The position numbers and the translations under genes were made by a program. A model generated the notes under the pieces. The model saw nothing but the letters and a program-made list of their open reading frames with translations. It was not told where the DNA came from and ran no database searches. From the NCBI GenBank assembly GCA_002726335.1, contig PBSR01000013.1, positions 1 to 19,595 of the forward strand: DNA of 19,595 nucleotides. Reading direction: 5' to 3'. Below are positions 6,354 to 12,918 of this stretch, in pieces; the stretch's first letter is position 1, and each line of letters starts with the position of its first letter. Origin of the DNA: Gemmatimonadaceae bacterium. GTDB lineage: Bacteria; Latescibacterota; UBA2968; UBA8231.

Positions 6354-8417
6354 TCAGTCAATCGGTTCTCCAATCCCAGCCGGGGAGTACTCGTAGAGGA
6401 TCCGCGGTTCACCCGGGACAATTGTGGATTCGAGGACCGGCGCGATCAAATCGGCTGCGAGCAGTCGTTGCAGGGCGGTTCGCTGCTGGTCGGTCGCGCG
6501 GTTGGGATTGTGGTAAATGAAGCGAATCCGAAGCTCGTCGAGGTATTCCTCGCGAAGCGTCTCCTGCGCCCAGCCATAGACCGATGAGTACTCCTGAGCG
6601 TGCGATAGGTGATGGTATCCGTAAGGGATGAACTGACCGGTGGCGGCGGAAATCCGGGCGGTGACCTGGTCGTTGCGGGAATCGTATAGATCGTAGGCGG
6701 TACGCGATCCCCACAGGACCAGCAGGCCATCGGTGACATCGGCTTCGGCGAGGAGGAAATCGATTACCGGCTGGTCGGCGCCGGAGTCGGCGTTTTCGGC
6801 CTGGGCGATCATGCCCGGCCAGGCGATGGAACTCGTCAGGAATGCCACCAGGGATAGGCCGCCGACGAGGCCAAGGACTATGTGACGGGCCCGATCAGGA
6901 AGTCTGGGAGCCCGGACCTGCGTGGCGCTCCAGATGCCGAGGGTGACGAAACCGAAGCCGGCGCCGAAGTGCGCAAAGCGGTAGATATCGGGCGGAGAAG
7001 ACTCGAAATGGAACACGGTGCCGGCCAACGCGCCGGCGGCGCCGGCAAGGGCGAAGATGAAGGTCGGGCGATCGGGCCGCGCGGCGTAGGCGATTACGAT
7101 GACCAGCAGCGGGAGTGTGACTAGGCCGCCGTCGACCAGGTATTCCCAGCTCAGGAATCCAACTTCGTGCTGGTCGCCGTCGGACCAGAAGAAGAGCGGC
7201 CCCCCGGAGTTGTAGCCCCAACTGGTGAAACTGCCCGGCGCCTCGCTGTTCCAATAGACGCCAAGCTGAAGGACTGCGCGGTCGCCCCGGAAGATGCCGC
7301 CGAGAACGCTGGAGGTCGTGAGGGCTAGGGCCGCCGCCGGGATCAGGCCGGCGATGGGCAGGGCTGGCAGCCACCAGCGCGATCGCCGGAACCGCCACAT
7401 CATCAGAATTCCGTACCCGACGATGGCCGCGGCGACGGCCGCGAAAAAGTACTCACTGGCCGCCGCCAGCAGGGTCAGGGTGACGACCAGCAGGCCAAGC
7501 AGCGCCGCGCGGCCGCGGGAGGATTGCCGGCTGTCGGCGAGTTCGAGGACCAGCCACAGGGAGGCCAGGGCCGGGAAGAAGCCGAAGATGTTGGTGGGGT
7601 TGTGGGTCGCCATGGTGAACGTCGGGCCGAGGAACACTCCCGACCAGGTCATGGCCTCCGGGCTGCGGGCCACCATGGCGAGTGCCTCGCCGAGGCCCTC
7701 CCGGGCGGCGTAGGCCGGCAAGCCGAGCCAGTACAACGGCCCCCATCCCCACAGAAGCAACCCGGCGATGATGCCGGCCTTCAGGTTGCGCGTCAGGCGG
7801 GCGACCACGCTCAGGGTGCCCAGGAATAGGCCGACGCTAAGGGCGCCAAGAAAGTGCGGAATCAGAGTGGGTACGTCGATTCCCAGTAGATTCTGGGTGG
7901 CGGACGCGAGCGTATGGACCGAAAATCGGTAGGTCATGAAGAAATCGGGCTCGAACGGGTTGACCACGGGAAAGTTGCCGCGACCGATCGTTGCCACCAG
8001 TCCGCTGTGCAGGTACTCGGTGGCGACATCGGCGCCGCCGGCGGTTCCCTCGAACCAGAACGCCAGTGCGGAGATATAGATGCAGACCGAAACTCCGACG
8101 ATGACGGCGAAGCCGCCCGGTCCGATGCCGGGGGATGTTGGCTGTGTGACGGGGAGTGCCGATGCCGGGATCAGCCGCTGGATTGCGATTGCCAGCGCGA
8201 CCAGGCCAGCCGCGGCGACGACGCTGGACCAGCCGGTCGGCAGGAGCATCGGAAGCCAGAGGAGCGCGAAGCCCTGGAAGACCGTTGCCACCAGAATGGC
8301 CAGGCCGAAGACGATGAGTGGGCCCGGTTCGCCCAGCAACCGGCGTACGATCGCGGCCGCGGACCACAGGCCCGCGCCGACAATCAGGATGAGCAGCAGC
8401 AACCCGGGCAGCAACAT
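6354..8417 (-). CDS. Large polytopic membrane protein, GT-C glycosyltransferase-like
   Basis: About 687 residues with roughly a dozen hydrophobic segments from residue 3 to about 530, then a soluble C-terminal part of roughly 150 residues. The first large loop, around residues 121-165 (WFEGTAGGADVATEYLHSG, then NPFEPDFFMTYRF), contains acidic and aromatic residues, as in membrane GT-C-type glycosyltransferases and related uncharacterised families. The C-terminal soluble part contains repeated aromatic motifs (GYHHLSHAQEYSSVYGW and a RFIYHNPN stretch). I do not recognise a named family, so the transferase idea is a guess from architecture. The frame is open to 8681, but residues before ATG 8417 (MLLPGLLLLILIVG) are charged and low in conservation-like character, so 8417 is preferred even though its SD is weak. 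The stop is 10 bases from the next gene's start. Confidence 0.75.
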   Translation of the reverse strand: MLLPGLLLLILIVGAGLWSAAAIVRRLLGEPGPLIVFGLAILVATVFQGFALLWLPMLLPTGWSSVVAAAGLVALAIAIQRLIPASALPVTQPTSPGIGPGGFAVIVGVSVCIYISALAFWFEGTAGGADVATEYLHSGLVATIGRGNFPVVNPFEPDFFMTYRFSVHTLASATQNLLGIDVPTLIPHFLGALSVGLFLGTLSVVARLTRNLKAGIIAGLLLWGWGPLYWLGLPAYAAREGLGEALAMVARSPEAMTWSGVFLGPTFTMATHNPTNIFGFFPALASLWLVLELADSRQSSRGRAALLGLLVVTLTLLAAASEYFFAAVAAAIVGYGILMMWRFRRSRWWLPALPIAGLIPAAALALTTSSVLGGIFRGDRAVLQLGVYWNSEAPGSFTSWGYNSGGPLFFWSDGDQHEVGFLSWEYLVDGGLVTLPLLVIVIAYAARPDRPTFIFALAGAAGALAGTVFHFESSPPDIYRFAHFGAGFGFVTLGIWSATQVRAPRLPDRARHIVLGLVGGLSLVAFLTSSIAWPGMIAQAENADSGADQPVIDFLLAEADVTDGLLVLWGSRTAYDLYDSRNDQVTARISAATGQFIPYGYHHLSHAQEYSSVYGWAQETLREEYLDELRIRFIYHNPNRATDQQRTALQRLLAADLIAPVLESTIVPGEPRILYEYSPAGIGEPID

Positions 8418-8549
8418 CAGGTGGTGGCCGCCGGCGCGGCACGGTGGCGGCCGCTCACTGCCGAGAGGGCGGTCAATGGCTCCACATGGGTGCCCCCGAA
8501 CCAGCCGGGGGAACCGGGCACGGAGCGACTCAACCCATAGGGTCCATGA

Positions 8550-8555
8550 TAGAAT
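8550..8555 (+). promoter_or_regulatory. Putative -10 element (TAGAAT)
   Basis: ATGATAGAATTCCCG contains a good -10 hexamer, but no convincing -35 lies 16-18 bases upstream. It precedes the micro-ORF at 8584, which has an SD. The same hexamer precedes two other + strand genes here (10355 and 14165), which raises the chance that it is functional. Confidence 0.3.
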
Positions 8556-8583
8556 TCCCGATCTCGTGGCCCGGGAGGGACTG

Positions 8584-8667
8584 ATGGCCAGAATGTTTTT
8601 GCGGGAGACAAGCGTTGTGGCTCGAAATCCGTCGTCTGAGGGTTCGTCGGCGATGTTAGAGGCATAG
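8584..8667 (+). CDS. Possible 27-residue micro-ORF
   Basis: ATG at 8584 is preceded by GGGAGGGACTG, a strong SD at suitable distance, and lies about 30 bases after a TAGAAT -10-like element. The peptide (MARMFLRETSVVARNPSSEG, plus seven more residues) matches nothing I recognise. It is followed after 3 bases by another short frame (8671-8778, 35 residues, MSAKMWLRIDCADQALM and on). Either could be a real small protein, a leader peptide or chance; only the SD and promoter support them. Confidence 0.2.
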   Translation: MARMFLRETSVVARNPSSEGSSAMLEA

Positions 8668-8840
8668 GGTATGTCAGCCAAAATGTGGTTACGTATTGAT
8701 TGCGCCGATCAGGCGTTGATGGAGGCCATGCGATCCGGTCGAAACCGTGTGGTCATCGGCGACACGCTGGCCGCCTAGCCGGACCGGCGACCGGGCGGGC
8801 GGGCCTTGCTCGGTGGCAGCTGCTCAGACCGGCGGACATC

Positions 8841-8868
8841 CTGGAAGTGGCTGAGATTCCGATAGACT
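8841..8868 (+). promoter_or_regulatory. Putative promoter of the dedA-like gene
   Basis: CTGGAA (8841-8846) and TAGACT (8863-8868) are 16 bases apart, and the predicted start near 8875 lies about 43 bases before the ATG at 8918. The -35 is weak; the -10 is fair. No operator is visible. Confidence 0.25.
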
Positions 8869-8917
8869 CTGCTGAGCGAGTCGCGGTGGAATCAGACGCG
8901 GCCCGCTACGACCAATA

Positions 8918-9637
8918 ATGGAGTTCTTCGCGGATCTGCGGGACACGCTGATGGCCTTCCTGCAGTTGCACCAGTACAAGGCCATCGCCCTGTTGATCGG
9001 CGTGGAAGAAGCCGGTCTGCCGCTGCCTTTGCCCGGCGATCTGGCGATCGTGTTCATGGGTACGCAGGTTTCCGCCGGCAAGGCATCGCCGATTCCGATC
9101 GTGCTGGTGACGGCGGGATCGGCCACGGCCGGGGCCAGCGCCCTGTATTGGATCGCGCGATCTGTGGGTACGCGAATCGTGGAGCGCTATGGGCGGTGGC
9201 TCCATCTCACCGCGGAACGGCAGGAGTGGGTAGAGCGGTGGTTTGCCCGGCACGGCGCCGCAGTGATCATCGTGGGTCGCCTTATACCCGGACTGCGCAT
9301 CGCCGTGGCGGTCGCAGCGGGGGTGGCTCGGGTCCGATTCTCCAGGTTTGTCATCTACACCACCATATCGGCCCTGATCTGGGGAACGATCTACACCACT
9401 ATCGGATGGGTCATCGGAGAGCGCTGGGAGGAAGACCGCGAGTCGATCGAGGCCTTCTTCGATAATCCGCTGGTCGTTTTGATTATTGGAGCGACCCTGG
9501 GAACGATCGTCACCCTCTGGCTCTTGCGGGAACGCGGCTGGAGGCTCGGACGGCGGAAGGTGGTGTCGATCAAAGGTGTCGACTCCGGAGTTGCGGCCGG
9601 GGATTCCACGAAGGACACCCCGGACGGTCAAGGCTGA
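8918..9637 (+). CDS. DedA / VTT-domain family membrane protein
   Basis: A 239-residue integral membrane protein of the DedA (SNARE-associated, VTT) family. Family features seen: a Glu pair followed by GLPLPLPGD (E30/E31 to D41), the GRLIPGLR motif (residues 120-127; the conserved G-R-x-x-P-G-x-R), then GVARVRFSRF and a long hydrophobic stretch to ~165, with a last helix at ~184-204 and a basic cytoplasmic tail. Bacterial DedA proteins act in lipid-carrier (undecaprenyl phosphate) or phospholipid translocation and in maintaining proton motive force; which role applies here cannot be told. Start ATG 8918 is the natural one, though its SD is poor. The 3' end overlaps the last 10 bases of the convergent LysM gene. 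Confidence 0.9.
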   Translation: MEFFADLRDTLMAFLQLHQYKAIALLIGVEEAGLPLPLPGDLAIVFMGTQVSAGKASPIPIVLVTAGSATAGASALYWIARSVGTRIVERYGRWLHLTAERQEWVERWFARHGAAVIIVGRLIPGLRIAVAVAAGVARVRFSRFVIYTTISALIWGTIYTTIGWVIGERWEEDRESIEAFFDNPLVVLIIGATLGTIVTLWLLRERGWRLGRRKVVSIKGVDSGVAAGDSTKDTPDGQG

Positions 9638-10224
9638 GGCACAACCTGGTCGGGGATGGCGATTAGCAGGCCGACGTACAGGGTGTTTTGATCCTCAATC
9701 CCGTTTTCTTCCATCAGCGCCTCGATGGAAACGCCGAACTCCTGGGAAAGGCCGAATAGCGTATCGCCTTCCTGGACGATATAGGTGCGATCGCCGACCT
9801 GGCCTGACCGGCGCTCAGGCAGATCCTCTCCCTCGGTCGGCAACAACAACTGTTGCCCAACAAGGATCTTGTTGGGGTCGGTCAGGCCGTTCTTGGCGGC
9901 GATGTCGTCGGGATCGACGCCATAGATGGCGGCGATCGTGGTGAGGGTCTCGCCGTCACCTACGACGTGGGAATCCGGGATCGGAGTGGTGGTGGGGGTC
10001 GGTGCGGTGGTGGGTGATGGCGTCGGCGGAGCGGCGACGTCATCTTCCGAGGGCAGAACGATCCGCGTCGGAAGCTGATCGGCCTCGTCGGTGGCGGTCG
10101 TCGTCTCGTCGCTCGAGTCGCCACCCGGAGACGGCTCCGCCTGGTTGAACATGACCCAGACGGCAACCACCAGGATGACTATCCCGACCACTCCGAAAAC
10201 CAATTCCCTGGTGTTGGATCCCAC
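9628..10224 (-). CDS. Membrane-anchored protein with two LysM domains
   Basis: A bitopic envelope protein. From the chosen GTG start at 10224 (preceded by AAGGAG, 9-10 bases upstream) it is 198 residues; a longer frame begins at ATG 10272 (214 residues). A single membrane helix (FGVVGIVILVVAVWVMF) lies near the N terminus. A disordered acidic, then Thr/Pro-rich linker (PPTPSPTTAPTPTTTP) follows, and then two LysM modules: HVVGDGETLTTIAAIYGV with ILVGQQLLLP, and YIVQEGDTLFGLSQEFGV with LYVGLLIAIP. LysM modules bind N-acetylglucosamine-containing glycans, so the protein probably tethers the membrane to peptidoglycan or another cell-wall glycan. No catalytic domain is present. The gene converges with the dedA-like gene. 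A 9-bp inverted repeat lies in the first LysM region (9856-9876). Confidence 0.88.
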   Translation of the reverse strand: MGSNTRELVFGVVGIVILVVAVWVMFNQAEPSPGGDSSDETTTATDEADQLPTRIVLPSEDDVAAPPTPSPTTAPTPTTTPIPDSHVVGDGETLTTIAAIYGVDPDDIAAKNGLTDPNKILVGQQLLLPTEGEDLPERRSGQVGDRTYIVQEGDTLFGLSQEFGVSIEALMEENGIEDQNTLYVGLLIAIPDQVVPQP

Positions 10225-10284
10225 CGTATCCCGCTCCTTGAAGTGGTGATCCCGCTCCGCGCACGTGAACATGCGGATAACTGG

Positions 10285-10290
10285 ATTATA
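10285..10290 (-). promoter_or_regulatory. Putative -10 element (TATAAT) of the LysM gene
   Basis: On the - strand CCATATAATCCAG contains a consensus TATAAT at 10290-10285. A transcript from about 10278 would leave a leader of ~54 bases before GTG 10224, or be nearly leaderless for ATG 10272. No good -35 was found in the preceding GC-rich stretch. Confidence 0.5.
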
Positions 10291-10354
10291 TGGAAAACTC
10301 CGATGTCGCGAGGGCGACGGCGGCGCCGCCGCTCCCCGCAGCCTATCGCGGTGC

Positions 10355-10360
10355 TAGAAT
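10355..10360 (+). promoter_or_regulatory. Putative -10 element (TAGAAT) of the nucleotidyltransferase gene
   Basis: GGTGCTAGAATTCGGCG lies about 50 bases before the preferred start at 10409 and faces away from the TATAAT of the LysM gene, giving a divergent arrangement. A -35 is not obvious. Resembles the sites at 8550 and 14165. Confidence 0.35.
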
Positions 10361-10408
10361 TCGGCGCTCTTCTTGGGCTGCACAGCCCCCGTGTTTGAGG
10401 TGTGTGAC

Positions 10409-11155
10409 TTGCGCTGTTTGGTTCTGGCGGGCGGGTACGGAACCCGCCTCGGAACCCTGACGCTGGACCAGTCGAAGGTGCTGTTGCCGGTTGCCGGGCG
10501 CCCCGTGGTCGACTACCTACTCGACCGGGTGGTCGAACTACCCGAGCTTCGCGACATCGTCGTTGTTACCAATCAGCGTTTTCACACTGACTTTGTTGAA
10601 TGGGCTTCCGAACATCGGCGTGATGTTCCGGTTCGGGTCTTGAACGACGGGACGACTAGCGCGGAGGATCGCCTGGGAGCCGTGGGCGACGTTCTCTTCG
10701 GGATCGAAAACGCCGAGATTGACGATGACCTGCTGGTCGTGGCCGGGGATAATATCTGTGACTTTGACCTGCGCAAGATGGATGCCCTGTTGCAGACCAA
10801 GGGCTCATCGGTTGCCCTCTACGATGTCGGCGATGTGCAGGCGGCCACGAAATTCAACAACCTGGGATTGGATGCCGACGATCGGATCCTGTCGTTCGAA
10901 GAGAAGCCCGCGAATCCGACGAGTAGTCTTGTGGCGGTGGCGATCTATATGTTCCGCCGCGCCGAACTGGGTCTGTTCCAGCGGTACCGTGACGAGGGTC
11001 ACGACCTGGACGTGATCGGCGGATTCGTCCAGTGGGCGCACCGGGAAGCCCCACTCTACGCATGTGTATTTGGTGGGCACTGGTGGGACATCGGGGATCC
11101 GGAGATATACGCCGAAGTGAACGCGTATTTCGGTGGTTCGGCCGATTCGGGCTGA
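10409..11155 (+). CDS. Sugar-1-phosphate nucleotidyltransferase
   Basis: A 248-residue NTP-transferase domain protein. It opens MRCLVLAGGYGTRLG (residues 1-15), the nucleotide-binding signature of RfbA/GalU/GlmU-like enzymes, followed by the sugar-phosphate Lys region SKVLLPVAGRPVVDY. Further landmarks are VVAGDNI (metal-binding Asp, about 111-117), SFEEKP (162-167) and GGHWWDIGDPEIY (222-234). It should transfer a nucleotidyl group from an NTP to a sugar-1-phosphate, making a nucleotide sugar. No left-handed beta-helix or other C-terminal domain is present, so it is a minimal form. Start TTG 10409 is chosen because GAGGTG ends 6 bases upstream and the protein then begins like the family; TTG 10373 and GTGs at 10391/10400 are alternatives. 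The galactokinase gene begins 10 bases after its stop, suggesting linked function. Confidence 0.9.
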   Translation: MRCLVLAGGYGTRLGTLTLDQSKVLLPVAGRPVVDYLLDRVVELPELRDIVVVTNQRFHTDFVEWASEHRRDVPVRVLNDGTTSAEDRLGAVGDVLFGIENAEIDDDLLVVAGDNICDFDLRKMDALLQTKGSSVALYDVGDVQAATKFNNLGLDADDRILSFEEKPANPTSSLVAVAIYMFRRAELGLFQRYRDEGHDLDVIGGFVQWAHREAPLYACVFGGHWWDIGDPEIYAEVNAYFGGSADSG

Positions 11156-11165
11156 ACGCTCCGAA

Positions 11166-12341
11166 ATGAGCGATACGGGCAATCCTGACTGGCTGGCGCC
11201 GATGCTGGCGGACCCGGAGCTCTGGCCGGCGAGTCACTGGGTGCGGGCCCCCGGGCGGGTCAACCTGATCGGCGAGCACACCGACTACACCGAAGGTCTG
11301 GTGCTGCCGGCCGCCATCGACCGGGAGGTTCGCGGGATCGTGTCCCCGTTACCCGACCAAATGGTCCGGGTGGTCTCCCGCGCGATGGATGAGGAAGACA
11401 CCTTCCGGCTGGGAGAGGAGGGCCCGCCGGGTTCGGGCCGGTGGGCCGACTATGCGCACGGGGTCACCGTCTCCCTGCGGGAGGCGGGCATCGAACTGGA
11501 CCAGGGGTTCGAACTGACCCTCGAGTCGACGCTCCCGGTGGCGGCGGGATTGTCGAGTTCGGCAGCGCTGGAGGTGGCAGTGGCCCTGGCCGCGATTGCG
11601 ATTAACGGGGGCCAGGCCGGTCCCGAACGATTGGCGTCGATCTGCCGCTGGGCCGAGAACGAATATGTGGGGGTGGAGTGCGGGCTGATGGACCAGATGA
11701 TCGTGCTCGGCGGTCGGGTCGGCCACGCGATGATGCTGGATTGCCGCTCGTTGGAGACGACCTTCGTGCCGATTCCGGATGAGCTGGCGATCGTCGTGTG
11801 CGATACGCGGGCCGACCGATCACTGGCAGAGTCGGCCTACAACCAGCGGTTGGACGAGTGTGGCCGGGCTCTTGAGTTCCTTCGCCGACGGGACCCGGCA
11901 GTGGGGAGTTTGCGGGATGCGTCGCCGGCCCTGGTCGAGGAATGTCGCTCGGAGCTGGGATCGGTCCTTTACCGACGGTGCCGCCACGTGGTCACCGAGA
12001 ACGTGCGGGTGGGGGCGCTGATCAACGCCCTGAAGACCGATGATCGACCGGCGATCGGCGAACTGATGGCGCAATCACACCTTAGCCTGCGGGATGATTA
12101 CGAGGTGAGCTCCGCAGAATTGAACGCGATGGTTACCGCGGCTTCCGGTTGCCCGGGTTTCGTGGGTGGCCGGTTGACCGGAGCCGGATTCGGCGGATGC
12201 ACCGTGAACCTGGTCGAGAAACCGCTGACCGATGAGTTCGCCGGCGAGATTTTGGTGCGCTATCAGCAGACCACCGGTCGGCCCGGGAATGCGTATGCGT
12301 GCGCGGCGGCCGGCGGGGCCACGTCCGGAGAGATCGTTTGA
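11166..12341 (+). CDS. galK: Galactokinase (GHMP kinase family)
   Basis: A 391-residue GHMP kinase. The galactokinase signature GRVNLIGEHTDY is complete (residues 30-41), the phosphate-binding loop LPVAAGLSSSAAL is at 123-135, the catalytic Asp is in CGLMDQM (D176), and the third motif RLTGAGFGGC is at 336-345. Length and order match bacterial GalK. It should phosphorylate galactose (or a related sugar) at C1 with ATP. The frame extends to a GTG at 11133, inside the upstream gene, but ATG 11166 fits the family N terminus. The SD is poor, so reinitiation after the nucleotidyltransferase stop is likely. The pair could produce UDP-galactose or another nucleotide sugar by salvage. No galT or galE was seen here. 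Substrate specificity within GHMP kinases is an inference. Confidence 0.92.
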   Translation: MSDTGNPDWLAPMLADPELWPASHWVRAPGRVNLIGEHTDYTEGLVLPAAIDREVRGIVSPLPDQMVRVVSRAMDEEDTFRLGEEGPPGSGRWADYAHGVTVSLREAGIELDQGFELTLESTLPVAAGLSSSAALEVAVALAAIAINGGQAGPERLASICRWAENEYVGVECGLMDQMIVLGGRVGHAMMLDCRSLETTFVPIPDELAIVVCDTRADRSLAESAYNQRLDECGRALEFLRRRDPAVGSLRDASPALVEECRSELGSVLYRRCRHVVTENVRVGALINALKTDDRPAIGELMAQSHLSLRDDYEVSSAELNAMVTAASGCPGFVGGRLTGAGFGGCTVNLVEKPLTDEFAGEILVRYQQTTGRPGNAYACAAAGGATSGEIV

Positions 12342-12378
12342 GGGTCGCCCGGGGGGCGGGGCTCGTAGGGAGGCCGCG

Positions 12379-12918
12379 ATGGCGCTAGTGGCGATTGCTT
12401 TTTGCGCCGGACTGAATCCATTTGTGGCAGTGGTCATGCTGGGTGTTGCCGCCGGTGCGGGGCGCGGCCCGGAGGTCGGGTCGCAGCTTGCCTTTGCCAC
12501 CGAGTGGCCGTTCCTGATCCCGATGCTGCTGCTGCTGGGGGTCGATATCGTTATCGACAAACTGCCGACCACGGCCGGCCTCTGGGCCAGGCCGGCTTTG
12601 CTGGTCCGGGTCCTTGCCGGCGGGTTGGTTGGCGGGATGCTGGGCGAGGCCAGCCTGGGGATGGCGATGGCGATGGCGATGGGCGCCGTCGTGGCTCTGC
12701 TGGCCGGGGGTATGCGGTGGATTGCGGTGCGCCGGTTGGGCCGCCGGTTCTACGGACTGGAGCGGTTCATGGTTGGCGCCAGCACGGATGCCATGGCGGT
12801 CCTGGCGATGCTGCTGTCGCTGTTCTCAGCCGTGGCCGGGCTACTGCTGGTCGCGGCTTTCGCCGGCCTCGGCGCTTACTTTTCCGGCCGGTCCTCGACC
12901 GGGCCAGCCGCGGACTAG
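12379..12918 (+). CDS. DUF4126-like small integral membrane protein
   Basis: A 179-residue, very hydrophobic protein with about five membrane segments. Residues 9-24 (AGLNPFVAVVMLGVAA) and VDIVIDKLPTTAGLW (about residues 57-71) resemble the conserved pattern of DUF4126 proteins, where an acidic residue precedes a DK-P motif. Function is unknown for this family. Start ATG 12379 has GGGAGG 5 bases upstream; the frame is open further upstream but overlaps galK. It lies 37 bases after galK on the same strand, so it could be cotranscribed. The stop shares the CTAG at 12915-12918 with the stop of the convergent methyltransferase gene. A short (ATGGCG) repeat at 12661-12684 encodes MAMAMAMG in one membrane segment. 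Confidence 0.72.
   Translation: MALVAIAFCAGLNPFVAVVMLGVAAGAGRGPEVGSQLAFATEWPFLIPMLLLLGVDIVIDKLPTTAGLWARPALLVRVLAGGLVGGMLGEASLGMAMAMAMGAVVALLAGGMRWIAVRRLGRRFYGLERFMVGASTDAMAVLAMLLSLFSAVAGLLLVAAFAGLGAYFSGRSSTGPAAD

Larger units (their letters stand above)
8418..8917. other. 500-base region without a convincing gene
   Basis: This gap separates the divergent membrane-protein gene (-) and the dedA-like gene (+). It contains a hairpin with GTGCCC/GGGCAC arms (8490-8495 and 8516-8521) enclosing an alternative CCCCC/GGGGG pairing, a promoter-like TAGAAT (8550-8555), and two tiny ORFs (8584-8667 and 8671-8778). A further 72-codon frame at 8700-8918 has no SD and no protein-like character. No tRNA or known riboswitch was recognised. 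Confidence 0.6.

Noticed and set aside
5714..6520. 268-codon + strand frame opposite the RraA-like gene
   Set aside because: High-GC third positions open shadow frames; the - strand protein has clear family motifs and this one has none.
8590..8660. Possible tRNA-like sequence (GGCTCGAAATCCG)
   Set aside because: No acceptor stem or cloverleaf could be formed; the TTCGA-like match is partial.
8418..8681. N-terminal extension of the large membrane protein (88 codons)
   Set aside because: The extension has no signal or domain character, and the ATG at 8417 begins directly with the first membrane helix.
12661..12684. (ATGGCG) hexamer repeat as a phase-variable tract
   Set aside because: Unit length is a multiple of three and there are only about four copies, so length change would not shift the frame.
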